A stretch of 64,000 nt of DNA from positions 474,592 to 538,591 of the forward strand of contig NZ_FPAF01000002.1 of the NCBI RefSeq assembly GCF_900116295.1, read 5' to 3'. The notes under the pieces were generated by a model. That model made no database searches, was not told the DNA's origin, and saw nothing but the letters and a program-made list of their open reading frames with translations. Below, piece after piece: positions 34,234-42,715 of this stretch. The stretch comes from Bacillus sp. 103mf (GTDB lineage Bacteria; Bacillota; Bacilli; Bacillales; Bacillaceae_G). Positions within the stretch are counted from its first letter, which is position 1. Every line of letters begins with the position of its first letter. The position numbers were made by a program, and so were the translations under genes.

Positions 34234-35292
34234 TTATTTCTTTTCTGATATAACGGGAAGAGTAAACCAAAATTCACATCCCTGTTTCCCATCCGGGCGA
34301 TCCCGAACACCAATTTCTCCTTTATGCATTTCAACTAGTGATTTTGCAATGGCGAGTCCAAGTCCAGATCCTCCAGATTGTGAGCTTCTTGATGGGTCTG
34401 TTCTGAAAAAGCGTTCGAATATACGTAGTTGATCATTTAAAGCAATCCCTTCTCCTTCATCACGCAAAGTGAATTGGACTTGCTGCTCTTGCTTATTTTC
34501 CTCTACAATTAACTCGATTGTTCCGCATGTAGGAGAATGCCGAATCGCATTATGTAACAAATTATTGATAACCCGCGTTATTTTACATGGCATCATCCAA
34601 AGTCGTGGTAATGTATCCGAAACACGCAATTGCAAATCAATCTCTTTTTCCTTCAATAAGATAGTATGTGGATTTATTACTTTTAATAGAATACTATCTA
34701 CATGTGTTAAACTTGGATGAAAAACTTCTTGTCCAAGTTCTAACTTAGAAAGATCAAACAAATCATTAATTAGTCCACTTAATCGTTGTATTTCGTTTAG
34801 GATTGTTGTTAAATACTGCTTTTTCAGATCAGGATCTTCAATTAAACCATCCTGTAATGCTTCTACCATCAATTGTATGCTGGCCATAGGAGTTCGTAAG
34901 TCATGGGAAATATTCGCAACCAGCTCAGCACGGGCTTTTTCTCCTTTTTCTAACTTAGTAAAGCTTTCTTCTAATTTTTTAGCCATTTCTTGAAAAGCTG
35001 TCGCTAATTCTTTAAACTCTTCCGGTTCTTTCCCTATTATGTACGTCGTTCCAAATTGTCTATCACTAAATTGTTTCGTTAATGCAATTAAGTTTTGAAT
35101 AGATCTCATAATAGGACGTGTCATTAACCAGTAAATAATCGTTGAGATAATCAGTGCTACAATCACAATTCCCATAAATAATCGTGTCTGTTCCGGTCTA
35201 AGTAACATTCGCATTTCACTATACCAGATAGCAATTAACATAATCCCCGTACTTAATAAATTCATCAATAACAATTGATTCCGTAACTTCAT
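34234..35292 (-). CDS. Sensor histidine kinase
   Basis: A 352-residue two-component kinase. Two membrane helices lie at about 8-23 and 37-59 with almost no external loop, then HAMP (60-112), the HisKA box VANISHDLRTP (about 125-135), N-box NNLLHNAIRH, G1 DEGEGI and G2 GSGLGLAIAK. The tiny sensor loop suggests membrane-level or intramembrane sensing. It overlaps the response regulator by four bases (ATGA). No adjacent target operon is obvious, so the stimulus is unknown. Confidence 0.9.
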   Translation of the reverse strand: MKLRNQLLLMNLLSTGIMLIAIWYSEMRMLLRPEQTRLFMGIVIVALIISTIIYWLMTRPIMRSIQNLIALTKQFSDRQFGTTYIIGKEPEEFKELATAFQEMAKKLEESFTKLEKGEKARAELVANISHDLRTPMASIQLMVEALQDGLIEDPDLKKQYLTTILNEIQRLSGLINDLFDLSKLELGQEVFHPSLTHVDSILLKVINPHTILLKEKEIDLQLRVSDTLPRLWMMPCKITRVINNLLHNAIRHSPTCGTIELIVEENKQEQQVQFTLRDEGEGIALNDQLRIFERFFRTDPSRSSQSGGSGLGLAIAKSLVEMHKGEIGVRDRPDGKQGCEFWFTLPVISEKK

Positions 35293-36002
35293 ATTTCATT
35301 TCCTCCATCTGGATCAAAGCGGTAACCTATGCCCCAAACTGTATGAATCCAGCGATTTTTTGTTGTATGCTTCTCTAACTTTTCACGGAGACGACTCATT
35401 AACACGGTTACTGTATTGGTGCACCCTTCATACTCAAATTTCCAAATTTGTTCAAGGAGTTGAGATCGTGAAAATACTTGTTTTGGATGTTTTGCCATGA
35501 TATAAAGTACCTCAAATTCTTTCACCGTTAACTCAATTTCATATCCACAAACAAATACACGTCTTTTTATTGGATCAATTTTCAAATCTAGAAACTCTAT
35601 CATTTCTGATACAGGTTCGTTTATTTGAATCGTTGCTTGATTTCCTCTTCTTAATATAATTTGCACCCTTAAGACTAATTCACGAGGTGAAAACGGCTTT
35701 GTCATATAATCATCTGCGCCCATTGTTAATCCTAAAATTCGATCTTTTTCTTCTCCCCTAGCGGTTAACATAATAATAGGAACATTAGAGTATCGGCGAA
35801 TTTCCTCACATAATTCCCAGCCATCTTTTTTGGGCATCATCAAATCTAAAATAATTAGATCTGGTTGATATTGCTGAAACACATTCCAACCTTCTGTTCC
35901 ATCTGCAGCGGTGTATACTTCATATCCTTCTCTTTCTAAGTACCGTTTGCATATTTCACGGATATTATCTTCATCTTCTATAATTGCAATTCTTGCTTTC
36001 AT
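35289..36002 (-). CDS. OmpR-family response regulator
   Basis: About 237 residues. The receiver domain has IEDED near the start, the phospho-acceptor in LIILDLMMPKKDGW, the switch Thr in MLTARG and Lys in TKPFSPREL. A winged-helix domain (about 135-235) ends RLREKLEKH...HTVWGIGYRF. I start it at ATG 36002, where GAGGAG lies eight bases upstream and the receiver begins at once (MKARIAIIED); the longer frame to 36059 adds an unlikely leader. Works with the overlapping kinase gene. Confidence 0.92.
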   Translation of the reverse strand: MKARIAIIEDEDNIREICKRYLEREGYEVYTAADGTEGWNVFQQYQPDLIILDLMMPKKDGWELCEEIRRYSNVPIIMLTARGEEKDRILGLTMGADDYMTKPFSPRELVLRVQIILRRGNQATIQINEPVSEMIEFLDLKIDPIKRRVFVCGYEIELTVKEFEVLYIMAKHPKQVFSRSQLLEQIWKFEYEGCTNTVTVLMSRLREKLEKHTTKNRWIHTVWGIGYRFDPDGGNEI

Positions 36003-36229
36003 GCATAAAATCTCCTCTGTTCCTTTATCAATGATGAAAGAAATCTTTCTCTGATTCAATTATCATATAATCTTGAAAAATGTTTTCTCTAATTGCTGAT
36101 ATTTTTATTTTACTAACGACTAATATAAAATCGGTATTCATAAGTTTATCTTAGTTTAAATACCTTGCATTTCTCTTTCACAAATATAACAAAACTCTTT
36201 CACAAATATCATTTTTATTGTGTAGTTAC

Positions 36230-36399
36230 TATATAAATCACTGCTATACAAAATACAACATGACCTGCACTTGCTTTCTCCCTTTGTTTTAATCCTCGCA
36301 TGCGGCAGAAAAAAGTCCTGACCGCTTCTATGCACGGCCAGGTGCTCTCGTCCCTCCAAAAGGAAAAGAGGGGGTTATGTCGTTTTTTCAACTTATATA
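36230..36399 (+). repeat. bcr1-type intergenic repeat, longer variant
   Basis: Begins TATATAAATC and ends TTTTTTCAACTTATATA; contains ACAACATGACC, the TTGCTTTCTCCCTTTGTTTT segment shared with 57711, and CTTCTATGCACGGCCAG. It fills most of the 500-base gap between the response regulator and the SASP gene. Confidence 0.8.
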
Positions 36400-36502
36400 A
36401 CAAAGAAAAAAGCACCCTATTTGGATGCTTATAGTGTAAGTGTTTAAACTTATTTATAAACGAATTACTACGTACTGCCACCTGGCATGTCTTCGGGTGA
36501 AA

Positions 36503-36715
36503 TTAATGAGTGAATCCACCGCCTAGTTGTTGCTGAGCCATAGCTACTAAACGTTTTGTGATTTCACCACCAACAGAACCGTTTGCACGAGACGTTGTAT
36601 CTGCACCAAGCTGTACACCAAATTCTTGTGCAATCTCATACTTCATTTGATCAATTGCATTCTCAGCACCTTGAATTAATACTTGATTATTATTTCTGTT
36701 ATTCTTTCTTGCCAT
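36503..36715 (-). CDS. Alpha/beta-type small acid-soluble spore protein
   Basis: A 70-residue DNA-coating spore protein. The first conserved region includes the germination-protease site around [14 protein letters not shown], and the second is [20 protein letters not shown], as in SspA/B-type proteins. It is made in the forespore, protects spore DNA and feeds outgrowth. Start at the ATG 36715, with AGGAGGTG eight bases upstream; a GTG three codons earlier is too near the site. Monocistronic. Confidence 0.95.
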   Translation of the reverse strand: MARKNNRNNNQVLIQGAENAIDQMKYEIAQEFGVQLGADTTSRANGSVGGEITKRLVAMAQQQLGGGFTH

Positions 36716-36818
36716 ATGTATCACCTCCTACGATTTTAATTTGCTACGAATCATGGAAAATAAACATTCCTTTTTATGGTAAATAATTATTTGGAAGTTC
36801 ATGTGTAACAAGAAAAGC

Positions 36819-36854
36819 AAAAAGAACTTGTAGCAATAACTACAAGTCCTTTTT
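36819..36854. terminator. Terminator-like hairpin upstream of the SASP gene
   Basis: AAAAAG-A-ACTTGTAG pairs with CTACAAGT-C-CTTTTT, 6-base loop. No gene ends here on either strand, so it may be the relic of a lost gene. Confidence 0.6.
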
Positions 36855-37104
36855 GAGATAATGGTAGTAAGGGTAAACTATCTTAACAGTCAAAACAGGG
36901 GAAACTACTTACATAATGGTTTGACAAGTTTATTATATAACAAATATTAACATTTAAATTCTTTAATTTTGAAAATTTTGTGAATTTACGAAAAACAAAT
37001 AATGTATTCCGTTTTATTCATTTAAAAACCTTTTGTTCATGATACGAATGTCTGTGGACAAAAAATGCCATGACTAGAAAACTAACTTTCTCAACCTCAA
37101 AAAA

Positions 37105-37132
37105 TTGAATCTTTTGTATTTTTTGGTAAAAT
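37105..37132 (+). promoter_or_regulatory. Promoter upstream of the glycosyltransferase
   Basis: TTGAAT, 16 bases, TAAAAT: a fair sigma-A promoter. A transcript from it would meet the terminator at 37183 after about 40-80 bases. Confidence 0.5.
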
Positions 37133-37182
37133 ACACATATACTCTTTTTCGTTTGAAGTTCTATATTGTATCTCCTTTTTCG

Positions 37183-37219
37183 AAACGAACAAACTATGCC
37201 AATAGAATTGTTCGTTTTT
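37183..37219 (+). terminator. Leader terminator / attenuator before the glycosyltransferase
   Basis: AAACGAACAA pairs with TTGTTCGTTT and is followed by eight or more Ts in total. No plus-strand gene lies upstream, and the glycosyltransferase start is about 100 bases downstream, so this is either an attenuator or the end of a small RNA. Confidence 0.7.
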
Positions 37220-37317
37220 TTTACACTTGAGGGCAGTGGAATTTCTTTAACTTGACTACAAAATAATTAGTTTTAAAATGTTAAATATTTACAATCGATA
37301 GGTAAGGAGAGATGGTC

Positions 37318-38523
37318 ATGTCAAAAGTTCTTGTTATAGGCTTTCCGGGTGAGGGACATGTTAATCCAACCCTAGCAATCGTTGAAGAATTGATATGTAA
37401 AGGAGAAACGGTAGTTTATTATTGTGTTGAACAATATAGGGACAAGATTGAAAAAACAGGAGCATCATTTCGTTATTATGAAGATTTTACTTCACAAATG
37501 GATGTGATGAAAAAAATAGATGAAGGGCCCAATCCTTTAGAAATGATCCATCGAATCATAAACGTTACAGACAAAATAGTCCCTACAATTTTAAAGGAAA
37601 TAAAAGAAGAAAACTATGATTATGTCATTTATGATAATCATTTTATAGTAGGGAAGATTATTGCTAATATATTAAAATTACCCAAAATTTCTTCTTGTAC
37701 TACTTTTGCTTTTAATCATTATATGTCTTTTGGTTCTATGCCTAAATTAGATGAAATAACGAAAGATTCTCCGATGTATCAAGCGTGTTTAGATACGATG
37801 CAGAAATGGGAAAAACAATACAATATTGTTTGTAATAGTGTATTCGATATCATGAATCAACCAGGAGACATTACAATCGTATTTACTTCAAAGCTATATC
37901 AACCACGTGCAGAAGTATTTGATGACTCGTTTATATTTGTTGGACCTTCTATTAGTCCACGAAAAGATGTTAGTCATTTTCCTATTGAAAAGCTCAAGAC
38001 AGAAAGAGTAATTTTTATTTCTCTGGGTACCGTATTCAATCAGCAACCAAAATTCTACGAAAAATGCTTTGAAGCTTTCCAAGATACGGAAGCTACTGTT
38101 GTTCTAGCAGTCGGAAAAAAAACGGATATTAACCAATTTAAAAACATTCCCTCCAATTTTTTAGTATATAATTACGTACCACAATTAGAAGTTTTACAAC
38201 ATACAGATGTATTTATTACACATGGCGGAATGAACAGCTCCAGTGAAGGATTATATTTTAGTGTTCCACTTGTCGTTATTCCCGTTGCTGCTGACCAACC
38301 GCTCGTTGCAAAACGAGTGGAAGAAGTAGGAGCTGGCATTCAATTAGATCGTTTACAGCTTACTGCTACAATGCTACGCGAAGCAACAGAACAAGTACTA
38401 AATAATAAAGAATTTGCTCAAAACAGTCATGCAATAGGAAAATCCCTTAAAGAAGCTGGAGGATATAAAAAAGCAGTAGATGAAATATTTAATTATAAAA
38501 ATAAGATCTTATCAACTCGATAG
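37318..38523 (+). CDS. UDP-glycosyltransferase, macrolide (MGT/YjiC) type
   Basis: About 401 residues, GT1 fold. The N-terminal acceptor domain starts KVLVIGFPGEGHVNPTLAI, with the conserved His of GEGHVNP. The C-terminal sugar-nucleotide domain has FITHGGMNSSSEGLYFSVP and VIPVAADQPLVAKRVEE, the family signature. It should transfer glucose (or a similar sugar) from UDP-sugar to a small hydrophobic acceptor such as a macrolide or flavonoid. ATG 37318 is preferred since AAGGAG lies eight bases before it; the ATG at 37312 is too close. A terminated leader precedes it. Confidence 0.88.
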   Translation: MSKVLVIGFPGEGHVNPTLAIVEELICKGETVVYYCVEQYRDKIEKTGASFRYYEDFTSQMDVMKKIDEGPNPLEMIHRIINVTDKIVPTILKEIKEENYDYVIYDNHFIVGKIIANILKLPKISSCTTFAFNHYMSFGSMPKLDEITKDSPMYQACLDTMQKWEKQYNIVCNSVFDIMNQPGDITIVFTSKLYQPRAEVFDDSFIFVGPSISPRKDVSHFPIEKLKTERVIFISLGTVFNQQPKFYEKCFEAFQDTEATVVLAVGKKTDINQFKNIPSNFLVYNYVPQLEVLQHTDVFITHGGMNSSSEGLYFSVPLVVIPVAADQPLVAKRVEEVGAGIQLDRLQLTATMLREATEQVLNNKEFAQNSHAIGKSLKEAGGYKKAVDEIFNYKNKILSTR

Positions 38524-38558
38524 TTGCACTGTTATGAATCTCTAAATGAATACTCACG

Positions 38559-38949
38559 TATATAAATAAAAATTAAAAAATCGACATATAAACCCTCTTT
38601 CTTTTTAGGGTGGCGAGAGCATCTGGCCATGCATAGTAGCGGTCATGTTGTATTCTGCATAGCAGCAACTTATAAAGAAAAGCGGAAGCGGCTCGCTCAG
38701 AACAAGAGGAGGATGGAGCTTCTGACATAGAGGCGCTTTTTGCCTCGGCGGAAGACGCGAAGCCACCGACTGTTCTAGCCGCTGGAGCTGGATCATAAAG
38801 AAAAGCGGAGCCGACTGTTTAGGCCCGTTGGCTAAGGTTCTTTCACACAGAAGGTGTTTTTTACCTTCTCGTGTGGAAGGTTCTTAGACATGAGGGCTTA
38901 GGGGGCAGAGCTAGACAAAGATGTCGAAAAATTAAAATGGATTTGTATA
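38559..38949 (-). repeat. Composite bcr1 element with GC-rich inserted module
   Basis: The outer ends are bcr1 in reverse orientation (TATATAAATAAAAATTAAAA at left, GTCGAAAAATTAAAATGG at right). Between them lies about 250 bases of more G+C-rich, hairpin-forming DNA with AAGAAAAGCGGA twice and CACACAGAAGGTG / CTTCTCGTGTG stems. The right part of this insert matches the insert of the element at 57711. No protein is encoded. Confidence 0.75.
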
Positions 38950-39099
38950 GCGATGGTTGTCTACATGCTTAGAATTGTATCATGTCTAACATTGTAATAT
39001 TTTGTATTTTTGTATCCCTTTACAATTAATTCCAATCATTATAAGTTTATTTTATATAGACAAATAGATTTCCACTCATAACATAGGAGGATTTTAGTA

Positions 39100-39504
39100 A
39101 TGAAAAAATATGTTTCTCTATTAATGGCATCTATAGTTATTCTCTTCACAGTATTTATACCTTCAACTAGTGCTGCTACTCTTACATCAGTAACATCTAA
39201 ACACTCGGATAATTCAGCGAAAAGTATAAATTTTATTGGGACAGGAAAGTACATGAAAATGACATGTACATATTATGGTAAGACTACAGCAATGGAATCA
39301 GATGGTTCCTGCAGTTTATATAAGAAGGCCTCTCCCACAAATATTGAGCTTGTCACCAATCTACATGTTGGAGGTTGCTATGGCTCTATAACGGAAAGCA
39401 CGAATGTCTGGTTAGAAAAAGGAGCTTCATACATCCTTAAAGCCGATGTTAGTACTTTTACTGACCCACAATCATTTGTAACTGCTACAATTACAGATAT
39501 ATAG
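39100..39504 (+). CDS. Small secreted protein, unknown
   Basis: A 134-residue exported protein. The signal peptide spans about 1-26 (KKYVSLLMASIVILF core, cut after TSAA or SAA). The mature part is about 108 residues, strand-rich, with three Cys (TCTYYGK, GSCSLYKK, GGCYGS), so at least one disulfide is likely. No known family recognised. ATG after AGGAGGA. Single gene, followed by a decayed SDR fragment. Confidence 0.75.
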   Translation: MKKYVSLLMASIVILFTVFIPSTSAATLTSVTSKHSDNSAKSINFIGTGKYMKMTCTYYGKTTAMESDGSCSLYKKASPTNIELVTNLHVGGCYGSITESTNVWLEKGASYILKADVSTFTDPQSFVTATITDI

Positions 39505-39658
39505 AAAATGATTTATGCCTCCTTCTAATTTGAGTAAGGAGGCTATTTAGGATTTTTATTCGAAAAATTGCTTCTAGTGCAAGAAATATATCAAATCCGG
39601 GCATCCCCGCCGTTGATGATCAGCACTTGTTTTTCATTTTTAACCGGCTCCTTAACGT

Positions 39659-39784
39659 GCAGGGAACATACCGCCGAAAAGAATTTCCGCACCTGATGAA
39701 ATTGCCCAGGCAGTCTTGTATCAATTAACGCAGGAATCCATCACAGGACAAATATTTACAATTGATAATGGACAGAAGTTTTGA
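39659..39784 (+). pseudogene. C-terminal remnant of a short-chain dehydrogenase
   Basis: The frame reads AGNIPPKRISAPDEIAQAV, then LYQLTQESITGQIFTIDNGQ, ending with TGA at 39784. The PxEIAxxVxxL...ITGQxxxxDGG pattern is the end of classical SDR proteins. No start or Rossmann N-terminus remains; the preceding bases (39600-39658) read on in another frame. Confidence 0.65.
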
Positions 39785-39795
39785 AGGTTTAATGT

Positions 39796-39827
39796 AAAAA
39801 CACCCTCTTATGTAAAAGGGTGTTTTT
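39796..39827. terminator. Terminator of the BceAB-like operon
   Basis: AAAAACACCCT pairs with AGGGTGTTTTT; on the minus strand it follows the permease stop by seven bases. Confidence 0.88.
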
Positions 39828-39833
39828 CGTGCG

Positions 39834-41831
39834 TTATTCACTTTTTTCTATTTGATACATTGCTTTATACAGCTGATCGATATAGTTAGAACGAATAATA
39901 AAGAAATATATAATTTGCATACATAGAAAACTGGTTAATACAATAATCGAGCTTTTTACAACAGAAATATCTTGAGCGCCATTGGAGAATTTTGCTACAT
40001 ATTGTACTGCAGCAAATGCAACGCTACTATGAATCATGGCAACTAAAGTAGGTAAGAAAAAGAGTAGCATCATTTGTTTTGTTACAATTTTCTTTAGTTC
40101 ATTTTTACTTAATCCTATTTTACCAATCATACTGTATTGTTGGTGATCTCGATCAAAATCTGTGAATAAGCGGAAGTATAAAAAGCTAGTCGCAAAGATA
40201 AAAAATACGATGCCTACTAATACTGTCATTATAGATAGAAGGCCGTTTTGTTGTTTCATCTCAACCCAATTAAAGCTTAAGGAAGAGAAAGAATAAGGTG
40301 TATTCACGTCATTAGAGTTAGGTTTTATGATTTTCAAGAGCGTTTTTGAAACATCTAGCGTTTTTTGCCAATCTTTTATAATAAATCCGTATTCAGTTAC
40401 TTCTGGACGGACCATGTACTCTTCTGATAATTTTTGGCTTATCACCTGATTATAGATGGAATCATTTACAACGATCTTAGAATCATAGTACCCTTTTAAT
40501 TCTTGAACTTCCGCACGTTTTATAATTTGAAGTGTAACTTTTACATTACCGTGATTTAATTCAATGTTTTTCTCCGCTGCTAATTTTGCAAATTCTTGAG
40601 GTTTTAAGCCCTTTGGTAGTATGACTAAACTGTCAGTTTCATGTTGTAATGTTTCTGTTTTGTATCCAAATTTTTTGGCGTACTCATTATAGTCTGTTAA
40701 TTTGATTAGTGTTCTACCGTTTGCGGTTGTTATAAATTTAGGTGATACGAGCGTATATTGAAAATGAGCATCATCTAGCTGTTGTTTTATTTCGGAAATA
40801 TGTTGTTTTTCCAATGGATTACCAGCATAAGATTCATATTGAAAGGCATAGGGGCTCATTCTCTCTCCCCAACCTGCATTTGCCATTGCAGCACATATGC
40901 CAATCGCAGTAAAAGCTACAGCAGAAATGATAGCTACAATAAAAAATGTTTTTGCATTATCGCGTAACCGATAGATTAACTCTGAAATTGTGAGCAAATT
41001 TGTTTTCTTAAAAAATGTATGCTCGTTCTTTTTCAAGGCATGCATAACATAAACGCTTAATTGTGTAAATAAAAAGTATGTGCCGATAACGACAAGAACG
41101 ACACCTCCTCCAATTAACATCAGTAACTGATTAGAGGTCATGTAATCTTTTCCAACAGATAGATGAAATACAGCAGCATAACCAGCAGAAATCGAAATAA
41201 TCGATAATAAAGCTAGCCAAATAGATGCTTTTGGCTCTGGCTTTGGTTTTTCTTCTGCTTTTAATAATTCCACGAGTTCATTCACTTTCACCATTCTTGA
41301 CGTGAAAAGTGAAATGAGAAGAAATAACACAAAAAAGGAGATACCAGTTAATTCTATGGCTTTCGTTGGAACGTAGAATGATAACCCATTGTTAATCGCT
41401 AAAATAGAAGCGCTAATTAACAATATTAATTTAGAAAAAATAAGACCAATTCCGATCCCTGTAACAATAGAAAAGAAGCCAATCAGCATATTTTCCATGA
41501 AAATGAGCTTATTGAATTGTCGATGGGACATTCCGTGAATCATTAAGATCCCAAATTCTTTTTTTCGGGTTTTTAAAAATGCGCTAACAGAATATAGAAT
41601 AAAGAAGAACGAAAAGAAAAACGTTAAATATTGAGATACTTGAAAGCCTATTTTTCCAAGTGTATTCATCGTTGTACTAATACTTGTCAGTTCTCCTTGT
41701 AAATTAGGATGAAACGAAATGAGTCCATACGTGAAAAAAATCATAACTGCAAATGTACTGCTAAAAAAGTGACCCATATAAATTCGTTTATTACGCATTA
41801 CGTTATTAAACGCGAATTGTTGAAAAGTCAT
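39834..41831 (-). CDS. BceB-like ABC permease for antimicrobial-peptide resistance
   Basis: About 665 residues. It has an N-terminal helix, FtsX-like groups of three helices, and a large external domain between helices 7 and 8 (about residues 320-520) that in BceB binds peptide antibiotics. The N-terminus MTFQQFAFNNVMRNKRIYMG is typical of BceB/YvcS-type permeases. I choose the ATG at 41831, nine bases after GGAGG, over the longer frame to 41861. It overlaps the ATPase gene by 26 bases, so translation is coupled. It should sense and remove bacitracin-like or lantibiotic-type drugs with the adjacent kinase. Confidence 0.9.
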   Translation of the reverse strand: MTFQQFAFNNVMRNKRIYMGHFFSSTFAVMIFFTYGLISFHPNLQGELTSISTTMNTLGKIGFQVSQYLTFFFSFFFILYSVSAFLKTRKKEFGILMIHGMSHRQFNKLIFMENMLIGFFSIVTGIGIGLIFSKLILLISASILAINNGLSFYVPTKAIELTGISFFVLFLLISLFTSRMVKVNELVELLKAEEKPKPEPKASIWLALLSIISISAGYAAVFHLSVGKDYMTSNQLLMLIGGGVVLVVIGTYFLFTQLSVYVMHALKKNEHTFFKKTNLLTISELIYRLRDNAKTFFIVAIISAVAFTAIGICAAMANAGWGERMSPYAFQYESYAGNPLEKQHISEIKQQLDDAHFQYTLVSPKFITTANGRTLIKLTDYNEYAKKFGYKTETLQHETDSLVILPKGLKPQEFAKLAAEKNIELNHGNVKVTLQIIKRAEVQELKGYYDSKIVVNDSIYNQVISQKLSEEYMVRPEVTEYGFIIKDWQKTLDVSKTLLKIIKPNSNDVNTPYSFSSLSFNWVEMKQQNGLLSIMTVLVGIVFFIFATSFLYFRLFTDFDRDHQQYSMIGKIGLSKNELKKIVTKQMMLLFFLPTLVAMIHSSVAFAAVQYVAKFSNGAQDISVVKSSIIVLTSFLCMQIIYFFIIRSNYIDQLYKAMYQIEKSE

Positions 41832-42576
41832 GAGCATTTCCTCCGAGTAATGATAATACATTCATGATTTTTTGATAAAACGCTTCGCGGCTATCTCCGC
41901 AATAAATTTCATTATAAAATGTACCGTCTTTAATAAAGATGACACGGTCACAATAGCTGGCAGCCATTGCATCGTGTGTGACAAGCATCATTGTTGCTTC
42001 CTCTTCCTTATTCAGCTGCAATAATAGTTCCATTACATCTCGCGCAGCTTTTGAATCTAAGTTTCCTGTAGGTTCATCCGCAAGCACTAATTTTGGGTTA
42101 TGAATAAGAGCGCGTACGATAGCTGTTCGTTGTGCTTGTCCACCGGAAATTTCAAACGTACGTTTATTTAAAATGTGTGTAATATCTAATTTCTCTGCGA
42201 TAGCTGCCACTCGTGTATTCATATCTTCTAGACTCGTTCCATTCAACGTCAAAGGTAAAACAATATTTTCTTTTACTGTTAATGTGTTAAGAAGATTAAA
42301 GGATTGAAAGATAAATCCTAATTCACGACGACGAAATAATGCTAAGTTATCTTGTGATAATTTATATGGATTCTCTCCATTAATAAGCACTTCACCAGAT
42401 GTTGGAGAATCAATAGTTGAAATCATATTTAACAACGTTGTTTTCCCACTTCCTGATGGGCCCATAATGCCAACAAATTCCCCCTTCTGAATTGTTAAAT
42501 CAATATTAGAAAGCGCATCATACGACACTTTTCCTGTATAAGTTTTACTAAGATCACAAATTTTTAAAATCTCCAT
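41806..42576 (-). CDS. BceA-like ABC ATPase
   Basis: A 256-residue ATP-binding subunit of the MacB/BceA group. Walker A GPSGSGKTTLL (about 39-49), Q-loop FIFQSFNLL, signature SGGQAQRTAIVRAL (about 145), Walker B LVLADEPTGNLDS. It pairs with the permease downstream. Just upstream is a perfect BceR-type box (42660-42677), so the linked two-component system should induce the pair when the peptide drug is present. Confidence 0.93.
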   Translation of the reverse strand: MEILKICDLSKTYTGKVSYDALSNIDLTIQKGEFVGIMGPSGSGKTTLLNMISTIDSPTSGEVLINGENPYKLSQDNLALFRRRELGFIFQSFNLLNTLTVKENIVLPLTLNGTSLEDMNTRVAAIAEKLDITHILNKRTFEISGGQAQRTAIVRALIHNPKLVLADEPTGNLDSKAARDVMELLLQLNKEEEATMMLVTHDAMAASYCDRVIFIKDGTFYNEIYCGDSREAFYQKIMNVLSLLGGNAHDFSTIRV

Positions 42577-42659
42577 GTTTTCTCTCCTTCCAAACTGCTT
42601 TTCTGTTGTTCAGTGTAATCTAATTTTATTGTTCCTCATATTGAATCATCTTTCATTTG

Positions 42660-42677
42660 TCTTACAAAAGTGTAAGA
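42660..42677. promoter_or_regulatory. BceR-type operator
   Basis: TCTTACA-AAAG-TGTAAGA is an exact palindrome containing TTACA-N4-TGTAA, the recognition pattern known for BceR-like regulators (TNACA-N4-TGTAA). It lies 83 bases before the ATPase start. Confidence 0.85.
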
Positions 42678-42682
42678 TTTCT

Positions 42683-42713
42683 AAAAAAAAAGATGAATGG
42701 GGTTCCATTCATC
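42683..42713 (-). terminator. Terminator of the BceRS-like operon
   Basis: GATGAATGG pairs with CCATTCATC (4-base loop), ending in nine Ts on the minus strand. It ends just before the BceR box of the next operon. Confidence 0.9.
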
Positions 42714-42715
42714 AG

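Noticed and set aside
42660-42677. Reading the palindrome as a second terminator of the kinase gene
   Set aside because: It has no T run and follows a complete terminator; its TTACA-N4-TGTAA pattern fits a BceR operator better.
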